A stretch of 53,547 nucleotides of DNA from Bacilli bacterium (GCA_017454295.1 JAFTDF010000025.1:1-53547), one strand, 5' to 3'; shown: positions 7,350 through 16,159, counted from the first letter of the stretch. Translations and numbers: made by a program. The notes: generated by a model from the letters alone, not told the origin.

Positions 7350-9665
7350 ATGCAAGAAAGCTTTACCGTACTCGAAATCGAAAAGATCCTGGGGCTGGTC
7401 GCTAATTACGCCAAAACCGAAGACGGGAAGGCGGCGATTCTCAAGAGTCGTCCCTACCGCGAAGGGGAGTTCAAATCCGCCCTTTCCTTTGCCTTTGCCT
7501 GGAACGAAGTTTCCCCCTTATTAGGCACCTTGACTTTCGGGGATGGTCAGCCCTTAAAAGCGGCCCTTACCAAAGCCACCAAAGGGGCGAGGATGAACGA
7601 GGAGGAATTGCTTTCTTTTGCTGCTTATAGTGCCTCCGCAAGCGAAGCTAAAGTTCGCTTGGAGAATATAGAGGTAAGTAATGTAGTAACGGATTTTATT
7701 CAAGCTTTACCGGACACTTCCTTTATTGAATCGCGGATTCGTGAGGTCATCGCACCCGATCAGCACATCTACGATAACGCTTCGCCCAAACTCAAGGCGA
7801 TCCGCCGTGACATTAAGAAAAAAGAAAAAGAGGCCAACGCGGTTTTGCCGACCTTAATCCGCCGTTACGAGCCTTATCTCAATGCCACTTCTTTGGCCTA
7901 TAAAGACGGGCATTACACCCTCCCGGTTTCGATTTCCTATAAGCATAAGGTCCATGGGCTGGTCATCGATTTCAGCCAAAGCGAGAACACCGTCTTCATC
8001 GAACCCGATGAGTTGCTCAATCTCCAAAATGAGATTGCCGAACTCCGCGCCCAAGAGCGGGAAGAGATTTTGGAGTTGCTCAAAGAACTTTCCGCCTTGA
8101 TCGAGAAAAACCAAGAAGCTTGCCTTCGTCTCTACGATGATTTGATCTTCTTGGATATCGTCCAAGCCAAGGACCTATTTGGCTTGGCGACCCATGGCCA
8201 TTTGGCTGAGATTTCTAGCGATGGCAGCCTCTATCTGCAAGCGGCCCGCCATCCCTTGCTGGATCCAAGCAAAGTCGTGGCCAACGATTTCCGCCTCAAC
8301 GCCGATTCGCGGGTGGTGGTGCTTTCCGGTCCCAATGCCGGTGGCAAGACGGTCGCCCTAAAGACCTTGGCGGTCAACATCTTGCTCTTTGAAATGGCGA
8401 TTCCCTGTCTCGCCGAACAAGGCGGGACCATTCCCTATTTCAAGCATGTCTTTTGCGATATCGGCGATTCCCAATCGATTGAGGAGAATCTTTCCACCTT
8501 CTCCGGACATATGGCCAATATCGCTTCCATCGCCGAACATGCCGGCGGGAAAGATATCGTCTTCCTCGATGAAGTCGGCACCGGCACCTCCCCCAAAGAA
8601 GGCGAGGCCCTGGCGATTGCCATCCTTCTTTATCTCGAACGGAAGCATGCTTATGTCTTGGTCTCTTCGCACTTTGAAGGCCTGAAGGCCTTGGCTTTGG
8701 AGAATCCGCGCTTCGACAACGCCTCTTTAATCTATGACGAAGAGGGGTTCCGGCCCACCTATCGCCTCCGCTTTGGCAGCCCTGGCGAATCCTATGGTTT
8801 ATTGGCCGCCAAGCGCTTTGGCCTCCAACCCGAAATCTTGGAGATGGCCAAAAAGCGGCTTTCCGCCCATGGGGAAGGCAGCGTGGCTTTCGCCATTAAG
8901 AAACTCACCAAATTACAAAAAGAAAACGAGGCCTTGGCCGCTTCGCTAAAGCAAAAAGAAGAAGAGCTCAAGCAAGAACGCAGTCGCCTCAAAGTGGAAG
9001 CCAATAACCTCAAACGTTCCAAGGAGCGGTTCCAAGAGGATCTCGAAGCGGAAAAAGAAGCGGTGCTTGCCAAAGCTAAAGTTGAGGTCGCCGAGCTCAT
9101 CAAAGACTTATCCAAACCCGATATCAAACTCCACGAGGCCATCGCCTTAAAGAGACGCTTGGATAGCCTCGGCCAAGAACCTTCCAAAGAAGAGGAACGC
9201 CGCGAGCCCGGAAGCTTCAAACTGGGCGATTATGTCGAAATCGGGGATTATGGCATTAGAGGGCGCATTACCCGCATCCAAGGGAAACGGGTGACCGTGG
9301 CGACCTCCGGCGGGAAGGATTACCAAACCGATCTCTCCTCATTAACGCTATCCGAAGACGCCTCCCCCAAAGAAGAAGTCCTCCAAGGGGCCTTCCTCGA
9401 CCAAGTGGGCACCAGTAGCGTTGGACTCGAATGCAATCTCATCGGCATGCGCGTGGAAGAAGCCAAAGCCGAACTCGATCGTTATTTAGATCGTTGCCGC
9501 CTTTCCGGCTTTAACCGCGTCCGCATCATCCATGGTTTTGGCAGCGGTGCTTTGCGCGCCATGACCCATGAATATCTAAAGGCCCATAAGGGATTTGTCG
9601 CTTCCTTTGAACGGGCCGGCCCCCAAGAAGGGGGGTCTGGGGCGACGGTGGTGTATCTGAAATGA
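7350..9665 (+). CDS. mutS2: MutS2 ATPase with Smr domain (endonuclease/ribosome-rescue type)
   Basis: MutS2 is a MutS-like ATPase that in Firmicutes acts on recombination intermediates and/or collided ribosomes. The Walker A LSGPNAGGKT is followed by the MutS signature region STFSGHMANIA and Walker B FLDEVGTGTSPKEG, then a long Lys/Glu coiled coil, and a C-terminal Smr domain (LIGMRVEEA, then HGFGSGALR). From ATG 7350 it is 771 residues, near the usual length of about 785. The start is chosen because a TATAAT at 7335-7340 lies only 9 nt upstream, and because the protein then begins at the family position (QESFTVLEIEKIL). The mRNA may therefore be nearly leaderless. uvrC overlaps its stop by 4 nt. 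Confidence 0.95.
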   Translation: MQESFTVLEIEKILGLVANYAKTEDGKAAILKSRPYREGEFKSALSFAFAWNEVSPLLGTLTFGDGQPLKAALTKATKGARMNEEELLSFAAYSASASEAKVRLENIEVSNVVTDFIQALPDTSFIESRIREVIAPDQHIYDNASPKLKAIRRDIKKKEKEANAVLPTLIRRYEPYLNATSLAYKDGHYTLPVSISYKHKVHGLVIDFSQSENTVFIEPDELLNLQNEIAELRAQEREEILELLKELSALIEKNQEACLRLYDDLIFLDIVQAKDLFGLATHGHLAEISSDGSLYLQAARHPLLDPSKVVANDFRLNADSRVVVLSGPNAGGKTVALKTLAVNILLFEMAIPCLAEQGGTIPYFKHVFCDIGDSQSIEENLSTFSGHMANIASIAEHAGGKDIVFLDEVGTGTSPKEGEALAIAILLYLERKHAYVLVSSHFEGLKALALENPRFDNASLIYDEEGFRPTYRLRFGSPGESYGLLAAKRFGLQPEILEMAKKRLSAHGEGSVAFAIKKLTKLQKENEALAASLKQKEEELKQERSRLKVEANNLKRSKERFQEDLEAEKEAVLAKAKVEVAELIKDLSKPDIKLHEAIALKRRLDSLGQEPSKEEERREPGSFKLGDYVEIGDYGIRGRITRIQGKRVTVATSGGKDYQTDLSSLTLSEDASPKEEVLQGAFLDQVGTSSVGLECNLIGMRVEEAKAELDRYLDRCRLSGFNRVRIIHGFGSGALRAMTHEYLKAHKGFVASFERAGPQEGGSGATVVYLK

Positions 9666-11425
9666 CGGACAAATTGCAAGCCCTCATCGCCGCTTTGCCC
9701 CATAATCCGGGCGTCTATTTGATGAAAGACGCCGAGGACAAGATTATCTACATTGGCAAAGCCAAAGACCTCTATAAGCGGGTGTCCCAGTATTTTTTGC
9801 GTCCCCAAAGCGGCAAAGTGGCCGCGATGGTCTCCCACGTCGATCATTTCGAGACGATTTTGGTCAAATCGGATAAGGAAGCCTTCATCCTGGAGATGAA
9901 CCTCATCCAAACCCATTATCCGCGTTACAACATCATGCTGATGGACGATAGCCATTACCCCTATATCGCTTTGAAGAAGGGGGATGCCTATTTAAAAATC
10001 GCCCGGAACACCAAAGATAAGAATTATTACTATTTTGGGCCGTTCCCTTCCTCGAGTTCGGCCTATACCACCATCGATTTGCTCAATGCCATCTACCCCA
10101 CGAGAAAATGCAAGAACCTTGGGAAGAAACCTTGCCTTTATTATTCGATGGGCAATTGTTTGGCCCCTTGCTTAGGCCAAATCGATCCTGAGGAAGTTAG
10201 CCTCCTCCACGAGAAGATCAAAGCCTTCTTACGAGGCGACGTCGGTGACGTGGTGGCTCAGTTAAAAAAAGAGATGGAAGCGGCTGCGGAACGCCTCGAT
10301 TTCGAGGTGGCCAAAGAAAAGAAAGACCATCTCGACGCCATCACCCATATCGCCGATAGCCAACGGGTGGAACTATTAGGGGAGCATCGCGATTACGATG
10401 TCTTCGCCTTTGCCTCGCGCGATGGGTATCTTTGCTTGGCATTATTGACCTACCGGAATGGCATGATGCTAGGAAAGAAGAGTTTTGTGGTGCCTACTTT
10501 CGGCGAAGAAAACGCCCAAGCCATCGAATTGATTTGCCAATATTATCTGGATCGGCCTTTGCCTTCCTTGATTGTGTCTCGCATCGAAGGATTGGAAGAG
10601 GAAATCAAAGACCTCTTCCCCGAAGTCAAAGTCGCCTATCCCAAAGAAGGGCGGATGCTCGATCTATTGATGATGGCGGGACTTAACGCCGCCAATAGTT
10701 TGGATGCCTCGTTCCTTTCGGCGCGGCTTGACGATGATAAGGCGGCCCTTTTAGATGAACTGGGCGCTTTGCTAGGAATCCCCACGCCTTATCGCATCGA
10801 GTTATTTGATAACTCCCATCTTCAAGGCAGCGATGCCGTCGGGGCCATGGTGTGCTATATCAACGGCGAAAAAGCCAAGAAGATGTATCGCAAATTCAAG
10901 TTAGCCGAGGAAGATGCGGGGGATGATTACCATTCGATGGTCGAAGTGGTGTCCCGCCGCTATGGGCGACTGAAAGAGGAAGGAAGCGACTTCCCCGATT
11001 TGATCCTCACCGATGGGGGCCTCGCCCAGGTCCACGCCACTTTGGAAGGGTTAGAGAAAGTGGGGGTCAAGTTACCGGTGTTTGGCCTTTATAAAAACGA
11101 CCGCCATCAAACCGAAGGGCTCATCGACCGGGAAGGGAAGACTTATCCACTCAACCGGACTTCACCATTATTTTTCTTATTGATGCGCATGCAAGACGAG
11201 GTGCATCGCTATGCGATCTCCTTCCATCAACAGAAACGGGGCAAGTCCATGTTCCGTTCCCTCTTCGATGGGATTGAGGGCATCGGTCCCAAACGCGAAG
11301 AGAACTTACGCCGCCTTTACCCAAGCAACGAAGCCTTGCTCCAGGCCTCGGTGGAAGAACTTGCCCAAGTGCTACCCCAAGATAGCGCGAATGCCCTCTA
11401 TGCGCGCCTTCACGAAAAGGATTAA
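9662..11425 (+). CDS. uvrC: UvrC, excinuclease ABC subunit C
   Basis: UvrC makes the dual incisions in nucleotide excision repair. The GIY-YIG domain is at the N-terminus (GVYLMKDAEDKIIYIGKAK), a Cys-rich stretch and a UVR motif follow around residues 140-240, the RNase H-like second nuclease is marked by LFDNSHLQGSDAVGAMV, and the C-terminus has a helix-hairpin-helix (GIEGIGPKREENL). The 587-residue length is normal. The start overlaps the mutS2 stop as ATGA, so the two are translationally coupled in a mutS2-uvrC repair operon; uvrA and uvrB are not in the window. Confidence 0.97.
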   Translation: MTDKLQALIAALPHNPGVYLMKDAEDKIIYIGKAKDLYKRVSQYFLRPQSGKVAAMVSHVDHFETILVKSDKEAFILEMNLIQTHYPRYNIMLMDDSHYPYIALKKGDAYLKIARNTKDKNYYYFGPFPSSSSAYTTIDLLNAIYPTRKCKNLGKKPCLYYSMGNCLAPCLGQIDPEEVSLLHEKIKAFLRGDVGDVVAQLKKEMEAAAERLDFEVAKEKKDHLDAITHIADSQRVELLGEHRDYDVFAFASRDGYLCLALLTYRNGMMLGKKSFVVPTFGEENAQAIELICQYYLDRPLPSLIVSRIEGLEEEIKDLFPEVKVAYPKEGRMLDLLMMAGLNAANSLDASFLSARLDDDKAALLDELGALLGIPTPYRIELFDNSHLQGSDAVGAMVCYINGEKAKKMYRKFKLAEEDAGDDYHSMVEVVSRRYGRLKEEGSDFPDLILTDGGLAQVHATLEGLEKVGVKLPVFGLYKNDRHQTEGLIDREGKTYPLNRTSPLFFLLMRMQDEVHRYAISFHQQKRGKSMFRSLFDGIEGIGPKREENLRRLYPSNEALLQASVEELAQVLPQDSANALYARLHEKD

Positions 11426-11445
11426 CCGCCACTGACGAAAGCGTG

Positions 11446-11451
11446 TATACT
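11446..11451 (+). promoter_or_regulatory. -10 box (TATACT) upstream of tRNA-Arg
   Basis: TATACT lies 10 nt before the tRNA; the -35 region (TTAACC at 18-nt spacing, overlapping the uvrC stop) is weak. Confidence 0.4.
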
Positions 11452-11461
11452 TGTTACGCCT

Positions 11462-11538
11462 CCGCCCGTAGCTCAGTTGGATAGAGCAACAGCCTTCTAA
11501 GCTGTGGGTCTGCCGTTCGAGTCGGCACGGGCGGGCCA
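11462..11538 (+). tRNA. tRNA-Arg (anticodon TCT), CCA encoded
   Basis: The full cloverleaf folds by eye. The acceptor stem is CCGCCCG/CGGGCGG, the D stem GCTC/GAGC, and the anticodon stem ACAGC/GCTGT with loop CTTCTAA, giving anticodon TCT. The T stem is TGCCG/CGGCA with loop TTCGAGT. Discriminator G and encoded CCA end at 11538. It reads AGA/AGG, codons that the resident genes use little but the IS30 transposase at the window end uses heavily. Confidence 0.97.
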
Positions 11539-11548
11539 TTGACCATGA

Positions 11549-11580
11549 CAGTGACGAGAATAACGTTACTGTTTTCTTTT
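11549..11580 (+). terminator. Rho-independent terminator after tRNA-Arg
   Basis: Stem CAGTGACG/CGTTACTG (one G-U) with a 7-nt loop, followed by TTTTCTTTT. Confidence 0.85.
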
Positions 11581-11628
11581 TCCGAATGTGGCATTTCGAC
11601 CCGGTTCCCCAAAGGAATCGCTGAAAAC

Positions 11629-11656
11629 GATAAAATAAAACGCTGCATCGCAGCGC
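11629..11656 (-). terminator. Terminator of the GGDEF gene
   Basis: On the minus strand, GCGCTGC-GAT-GCAGCG forms a tight hairpin followed by TTTTATTTTA, directly after the TAA of the GGDEF gene. Confidence 0.85.
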
Positions 11657-12568
11657 TTATTTGCTTTGGAACGGTCCTCCATTGAGGCCGTTTTTTCCAC
11701 TTCGTTTGACCTGATATAGGGCATCGTCGGCTTGGTCGATCATGGCGATGAACTCCTCTTTTTCTTTGGGAATGCCGTAGGTATAGCCACAAGAGAAGGT
11801 GAGGCTCAGACTTTGGGCATCGAAGGTGAGCTCGGAGGAATCGGAGCGGAGTTCGTTCATCAGCGCGGTGAAGACCTTTAATTCGGTTTCGGGAAGCAGA
11901 ATCAAGATTTCATCCCCGCCATAACGGTAAACGTGTTCAATGCCGAAGATCTCTCGAACGGCTTTGCCGATATGATAGAGGACCTGGTCGCCTGTGAGAT
12001 GACCATAGGAATCGTTGATTTGCTTGAAATTATCGATATCCATCATCCCCACGAGGACTTCCCGACCCAGATAATTGAGCATCTCCCGACGCAACGCGTA
12101 GCGGTTGCGGATGCCGGTGAGGGCATCGGTGAGGTTTTGCTCTTCCAGTTCGGCGTTGCTTTGAGCAAGCATCGCATTGGCTTCCCGCAGACGGACGTTG
12201 ACATTGCTGGTGGAGGTTTTTAGATAACCGACTAGAATCACGGTGACGACGACGCCGACTAGAATCGTGGCCAGTTTGGCTCCGCCCACCGAATCGAAAC
12301 GGAAGAAGGAGTGGTCGATGGAGAAGAAGAATAACGAATAACCGATCATCTCCAAGCCACAGGCGATCCCGGCGGGATACCCCCAAATGGAGGTGAAGGT
12401 GATCAGCCCCGCAATCAGGATCATGTTGGGGTTTGGGATGGAGAAGAAATAGACTAGCAATGTGAGTCCGATCATCGTCACGAGGGAGAAGGCAACGTGA
12501 AAAGATTCCAAAAGCCACCAGGCTTTGGAGAAGACTTTTTCATGGCCCATTCGGAACAAGTTCGCCAT
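11657..12568 (-). CDS. Membrane-bound GGDEF protein, putative diguanylate cyclase
   Basis: Likely makes cyclic di-GMP from GTP. About four hydrophobic helices fill residues 20-115, a short coiled segment (122-145) links to a GGDEF domain at about 143-300 with LTDALTGIRNRYAL, the metal-binding MDIDNFKQIND and the active-site loop RYGGDEI. The last residue is Ile in place of Phe, a tolerated variant. No RxxD product-inhibition site precedes the loop. The membrane part has no recognised sensor domain. The start is preceded by AAGGAGGG on the minus strand. It is a single gene with its own terminator and no EAL or HD-GYP partner in the window. Confidence 0.88.
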   Translation of the reverse strand: MANLFRMGHEKVFSKAWWLLESFHVAFSLVTMIGLTLLVYFFSIPNPNMILIAGLITFTSIWGYPAGIACGLEMIGYSLFFFSIDHSFFRFDSVGGAKLATILVGVVVTVILVGYLKTSTSNVNVRLREANAMLAQSNAELEEQNLTDALTGIRNRYALRREMLNYLGREVLVGMMDIDNFKQINDSYGHLTGDQVLYHIGKAVREIFGIEHVYRYGGDEILILLPETELKVFTALMNELRSDSSELTFDAQSLSLTFSCGYTYGIPKEKEEFIAMIDQADDALYQVKRSGKNGLNGGPFQSK

Positions 12569-12677
12569 TCCATCCCTCCTTTTAAGGAGTCATTTTACCA
12601 CGGGGAAGGGTGCTTCCCGCCCATTTTACTCATGAAAGCGGTTTCTCTCCCCCGAGGATAAAGGGGCGCCTCTTTCG
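12569..12677. other. Intergenic stretch between divergent GGDEF and PII-like genes
   Basis: Holds the minus-strand ribosome binding site (AAGGAGGG) and a TAAAAT possible -10 for the GGDEF gene, plus a small hairpin GGGAAG-GGTG-CTTCCC near 12603-12619. Nothing coding is seen. Confidence 0.5.
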
Positions 12678-12705
12678 TTGAAACGGAGAAAAAAGAGAGT
12701 AGAAT
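12678..12705 (+). promoter_or_regulatory. Sigma-A promoter, probably leaderless start
   Basis: TTGAAA (12678-12683), 16-nt spacer, TAGAAT (12700-12705). The ATG of the next gene lies only 10 nt downstream, and no ribosome binding site lies between. Confidence 0.7.
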
Positions 12706-12715
12706 CACAGTCGTT

Positions 12716-13042
12716 ATGAAAATCCTTTATCTTGTTTTAAAGGCCTCCCCTTCCGCCCAACATTGTCTGGAAGCGCTCCGTCACCGCGGGTTCAACGGCA
12801 CCGTAGTGGCCGCCGATTCGTTACGTGCCGCCGTCGAAGAATTCCCGGAAGACCATCATTTCTATAATCTCCGCCATTATGAGAAACGGGAGATCCTCGA
12901 ATCGATTCTTTGCTTCTTCGTTTTGAAGGAAGAAGAACTCGAGGACGCCAAGGCCATCATTCGGGAAGCCACCGAGGACTTCCATGCTTTGCATGGGTTT
13001 ATGTTCTCCAAACCCTTAGAAGATTACGAAGGCTCCATCTGA
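12716..13042 (+). CDS. Small PII-like (ferredoxin-fold) regulator of the adjacent antiporter, putative
   Basis: The 108-residue cytosolic protein has the layout of a PII-like or c-di-AMP/PstA-like ferredoxin fold: a first strand KILYLVLKA, a helix, a G-GTVVA strand, a loop, then ILCFFVLKEEELEDAKAIIREA and a terminal G-FMFSKPLEDYEG. Similar small proteins sit next to KefB/CPA2-type antiporters in other Firmicutes and are thought to gate them in response to a small molecule. Here the stop is 2 nt before the antiporter ATG, so the two are almost surely coupled. The ligand cannot be told from sequence. The assignment rests on pattern and context, not a search. Confidence 0.55.
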   Translation: MKILYLVLKASPSAQHCLEALRHRGFNGTVVAADSLRAAVEEFPEDHHFYNLRHYEKREILESILCFFVLKEEELEDAKAIIREATEDFHALHGFMFSKPLEDYEGSI

Positions 13043-13044
13043 TT

Positions 13045-14343
13045 ATGGAATTCCCCATCTTTGCCTATATCGCCCTTCTTTTGCTTGCCGGTTTGTTTTC
13101 GACGCGGTTAATGAAGGTGCTGAAGCTCCCCAACGTCACCGGCTATATCATCACCGGCATCCTCATGGGGCCGTTTGTCTTCGGCCTCTGTTTCAACGGC
13201 TTTACCTATGAGGGGATCAAAGACGCCCCCATCGCCCAATATATCGGTCGCCTTTCCTGGGTGAGCCAGGTGGCCCTAGGCTTTATTGCTTTTTCCATCG
13301 GTACCTCTTTTAAGGCCAAAACCTTGAAAGCTGTGGGCAAGCGGGTCCTCGTCATTACCTTCTTAGAGGCCTTCTGCGCCTCTTTGGCGGTGATTTTGGC
13401 GTTGCTGGTGGCCCATTTCATCTTCCCAGAGCAAATCGGCTGGGAAATCGTTTTGACGTTAGGCGCGATCGCCTCCGCGACGGCCCCGGCGGCTACCTTG
13501 ATGGTCATCCGTCAATATAAAGCCCGCGGCGAAATCGTCGATACCTTATTGCCAGTGGTCGCCTTAGATGATGCGGTGGCCTTGATCCTATTTGCCATCC
13601 TTTTCCAAATCGCCTCCACAATCTCGCTAGGCAGTTCATTCGATGCCTATAAAATGCTACTGAAACCCATCTTGGAAATCTTGATTTCCTTGGGTTTAGG
13701 CGTGGGATTAGGCTTCCTCATTTCCCTTTGCAATAAGTTCTTCTTATCCCGCAATAACCGCTTGATCTTCTGCGTCTTCACCGTCTTTGCCGCGTTAGGG
13801 TTCTATATGCTTTTCCGTCAGCCTGGCCTTGGCGGATTCGAGCTCTCCTCCCTTTTGATTTGCATGGCCGCGGGTGCCATCTACGCCAATTTCCGTAAGG
13901 ATTCGGGGCCGACCTTCGACGTCCTCGACCGTTTTACCTCCCCGATTTATATGATGTTCTTTGTCCTTTCGGGAGCGTCTTTGGACTTAACGATCTTTTT
14001 CTCGTCAAAAGGACTCGTGGTCTTGGGGATCGCCGCGGTGTATCTATTCTCCCGTGTGGCGGGGAAGTGGTTTGGCGCCTTTACGGGGGCAGCCCTTACG
14101 AAAAGCTCCCCCGAGGTGCGGAAATATCTCGGGCTGACCTTGATTCCGCAGGCTGGCGTGGCCATTGGCTTAGCGACGACTTGCTCCGCTCTGTTCGCCA
14201 ACAATCCCGCCACGAAAGAAGCGGGGGCGCTGATCTTAGCAATCGTGTTGAGCTCCACTTTGGTCTATGAACTCATCGGACCGCTCATCACCAAATTTGC
14301 CTTAAGCAAAGCCGGGGCGATTCCTAAGGAAGACGAAGCTTAA
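13045..14343 (+). CDS. CPA2-family cation:proton antiporter
   Basis: The 432-residue integral membrane protein has about 12 hydrophobic segments. It fits the KefB/NapA-like monovalent cation:proton antiporter family: N-terminal LLLLAGLFSTRLMKVLKLPNVTGYIITG, then the ion-site region ASATAPAATL and LDDAVALILFA containing the paired acidic residues. No C-terminal RCK/TrkA-N domain is present, so regulation may come from the PII-like protein encoded 2 nt upstream. The start at 13045 is chosen over an upstream in-frame start that lies inside the PII-like gene. A bidirectional terminator follows directly. Whether it moves Na+ or K+ is not decided. Confidence 0.88.
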   Translation: MEFPIFAYIALLLLAGLFSTRLMKVLKLPNVTGYIITGILMGPFVFGLCFNGFTYEGIKDAPIAQYIGRLSWVSQVALGFIAFSIGTSFKAKTLKAVGKRVLVITFLEAFCASLAVILALLVAHFIFPEQIGWEIVLTLGAIASATAPAATLMVIRQYKARGEIVDTLLPVVALDDAVALILFAILFQIASTISLGSSFDAYKMLLKPILEILISLGLGVGLGFLISLCNKFFLSRNNRLIFCVFTVFAALGFYMLFRQPGLGGFELSSLLICMAAGAIYANFRKDSGPTFDVLDRFTSPIYMMFFVLSGASLDLTIFFSSKGLVVLGIAAVYLFSRVAGKWFGAFTGAALTKSSPEVRKYLGLTLIPQAGVAIGLATTCSALFANNPATKEAGALILAIVLSSTLVYELIGPLITKFALSKAGAIPKEDEA

Positions 14344-14370
14344 AAAACCGAGATTACTTCTCGGTTTTTT
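14344..14370. terminator. Bidirectional terminator
   Basis: AAAAAACCGAG, a 7-nt loop and CTCGGTTTTTT serve the antiporter and the convergent acyltransferase. The acyltransferase stop codon lies inside the hairpin loop. Confidence 0.9.
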
Positions 14371-15247
14371 CTTTCTTTTTCAAGTGGTAGAAGCGGGCCC
14401 CTTTCTTTTCGAGGCGGGCTAAGATCAAACCATGGCAACGTAACGCGAGCTCATTGGGGCTAAGGTCTTTATATTCCTCATATTCGAGCACGGCCACGCA
14501 ATCGTAATAGAGGTCGGTGAAATGTAAGGGGAAGCGGTGGAAGACGGCGTTGGTGTTTTGGATGGCGAATAAGGCAATGGGGGCTTTGGATTGGTAAGCC
14601 ATGGCAAACGAGCCCGGATGGAAAGGCAACATCAAGGGGTTGGGGAAGGATTTGTTACGGGTGCCTTCGGGACAAATCATGACGGAGGAGATGTTATCTT
14701 GGAGCAAGTTCCCCGCCCGGGAAATGATCTCGGCCCCACCGACCATGTCGTTTTGGTCGATAGGCAGATACCCAGCCCGCTTAATCCAACCGCCGATGCC
14801 AAACATGTCCTCGTTGGCCTTTTTGCTGACGGCGACGACGTCTAAGCCATGGAAAATCGAAACGAAACCGACATGGTCAAAGGCGGATAGATGGTTGGAG
14901 ACGATCATGTAGCTACGCTTTTTCATGTCAATCTTCCCTAAGCCCGAGGCGTGGACGCGACACCGGCAAAGAAGCAAGACGACAAAGCAAGTTTGGCTAA
15001 GCACCCACATCCCAAATCGCGACGGGGCGTAGCGTTTTCCAGAGCGTTGGTATTTGAGCCCAAGGGCGACGACCCAAAGGGCGAATAAGGCAAAGCCGGC
15101 CCAGAAGAAGGCAAAAAGCAAAACCGGGAGGATCCAAATCCAAATGATGTTTTGATAGAATCCGCCGAAATAGAAGGTCACGCCGGTCAGGATTGCGGAG
15201 AGGAAGAATAAAAGGACACTTAAGGCCATCGGCCATAAGTTAAGCAT
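14354..15247 (-). CDS. PlsC-like 1-acyl-glycerol-phosphate acyltransferase (copy 2)
   Basis: Likely acylates lysophosphatidic acid or a related glycerophospholipid precursor at the membrane. The N-terminus carries two hydrophobic helices. The acyltransferase box NHLSAFD supplies the HX4D catalytic pair, followed by PEGTRNKSFPNPLMLPFHPGSF, the glycerol-phosphate binding region. From the ATG at 15247 it is 297 residues; no clear ribosome binding site precedes this start, and an in-frame ATG at 15229 is an alternative. It lies 32 nt downstream of a related acyltransferase and shares long conserved stretches with it (KAPIALFAIQNTNA), so the pair is a tandem duplication. Confidence 0.85.
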   Translation of the reverse strand: MLNLWPMALSVLLFFLSAILTGVTFYFGGFYQNIIWIWILPVLLFAFFWAGFALFALWVVALGLKYQRSGKRYAPSRFGMWVLSQTCFVVLLLCRCRVHASGLGKIDMKKRSYMIVSNHLSAFDHVGFVSIFHGLDVVAVSKKANEDMFGIGGWIKRAGYLPIDQNDMVGGAEIISRAGNLLQDNISSVMICPEGTRNKSFPNPLMLPFHPGSFAMAYQSKAPIALFAIQNTNAVFHRFPLHFTDLYYDCVAVLEYEEYKDLSPNELALRCHGLILARLEKKGARFYHLKKKEKTEK

Positions 15248-15279
15248 CTTCGCGAGGAAAGTAAAGAAAAAAGAAGGAA

Positions 15280-16149
15280 TTAACCTTCTTCTTCCTCTTT
15301 CCGTTTGAGATGGTAGAACCGCGCTTTTTTCTGCTCCAACCGTCGCAAGATGAGGTTGCGGCAATGCTCGGCGAGTTCTTTGGCGGAGAGGTTTTCGTAT
15401 TCCTCGGGTTCGACCAGGCCCACGCAATCGAGATAGATGCTGGTGGCGCGGGGGAACCGGGGTGAGATGGCGTTGGTGTTTTGAATCGCGAACAGGGCAA
15501 TGGGGGCTTTCACATCGGTGGCCAAATGGAAGGAACCAGGATGGAAGGGGAGCATGACGGGTTCGGGGAAGTCCTTATTGCGCGTGCCTTCGGGAGCGAT
15601 GACGACCGGGTAGCCTTTCTTGATTAAGTCGCTGCCGGCGGCGATGACTTTGGTGCCGTTGGCGATATCGTCTTGGACGATGGGGAGATAGCCGGCTTTC
15701 CGCATGAAGGCCCCGGCGATGGGGATGCGGAGGTTGCTGGGTTTGGAGATGAAGACCAGCGGGACGCGCAGATACGCTGCTAGGACGAATTCATCGAACA
15801 TGGAGAGGTGGTTGTGGATGATGGCGATGGGGACTTTGCGACTGGGCAATTTGCCAAGGCCGGAAACATGCACTTTGCAACGGAGGAACTTCAAGATCAA
15901 ATAAGCGGTTTGCTTGATGATCCACATGGCGGGACGGCAGGGCGGATAGACCTTATCCTTGCGGTGGGCAAGGCGGAGCGAAATGATATACAAGATAATG
16001 ATGTAGGAGGCGAAAATCGCCAGCCAATACAGGAGTGCGAATACGGGAATGGTCCAAATCATGTACCATTGTTCGTACCAATGCATCAAATAATAAGTGA
16101 GGCCAGTAAGACCCAAAGCCAAAATAATAAAGGTGACAAAAGCGACCAT
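15280..16149 (-). CDS. PlsC-like 1-acyl-glycerol-phosphate acyltransferase (copy 1)
   Basis: First of two tandem PlsC-like genes. Two N-terminal hydrophobic helices precede the catalytic NHLSMFD box and PEGTRNKDFPEPVMLPFHPGSF; the C-terminal tail is charged. The start is decided by the promoter: TTGAAA-17-CATAAT on the minus strand ends at 16160, which makes an ATG at 16161 overlap the -10 box, whereas the ATG at 16149 (MVAFVTFIILA) is 10 nt downstream of it. This gives 289 residues from a leaderless mRNA. The substrate (LPA or another lysolipid) is inferred from the family. Confidence 0.85.
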   Translation of the reverse strand: MVAFVTFIILALGLTGLTYYLMHWYEQWYMIWTIPVFALLYWLAIFASYIIILYIISLRLAHRKDKVYPPCRPAMWIIKQTAYLILKFLRCKVHVSGLGKLPSRKVPIAIIHNHLSMFDEFVLAAYLRVPLVFISKPSNLRIPIAGAFMRKAGYLPIVQDDIANGTKVIAAGSDLIKKGYPVVIAPEGTRNKDFPEPVMLPFHPGSFHLATDVKAPIALFAIQNTNAISPRFPRATSIYLDCVGLVEPEEYENLSAKELAEHCRNLILRRLEQKKARFYHLKRKEEEEG

Positions 16150-16159
16150 AAGCGCCGTC

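Noticed and set aside
12910..13044. Upstream extension of the antiporter by 45 residues
   Set aside because: The extension runs inside the PII-like gene in another frame and is Arg-rich; the ATG at 13045 begins with a proper membrane helix.
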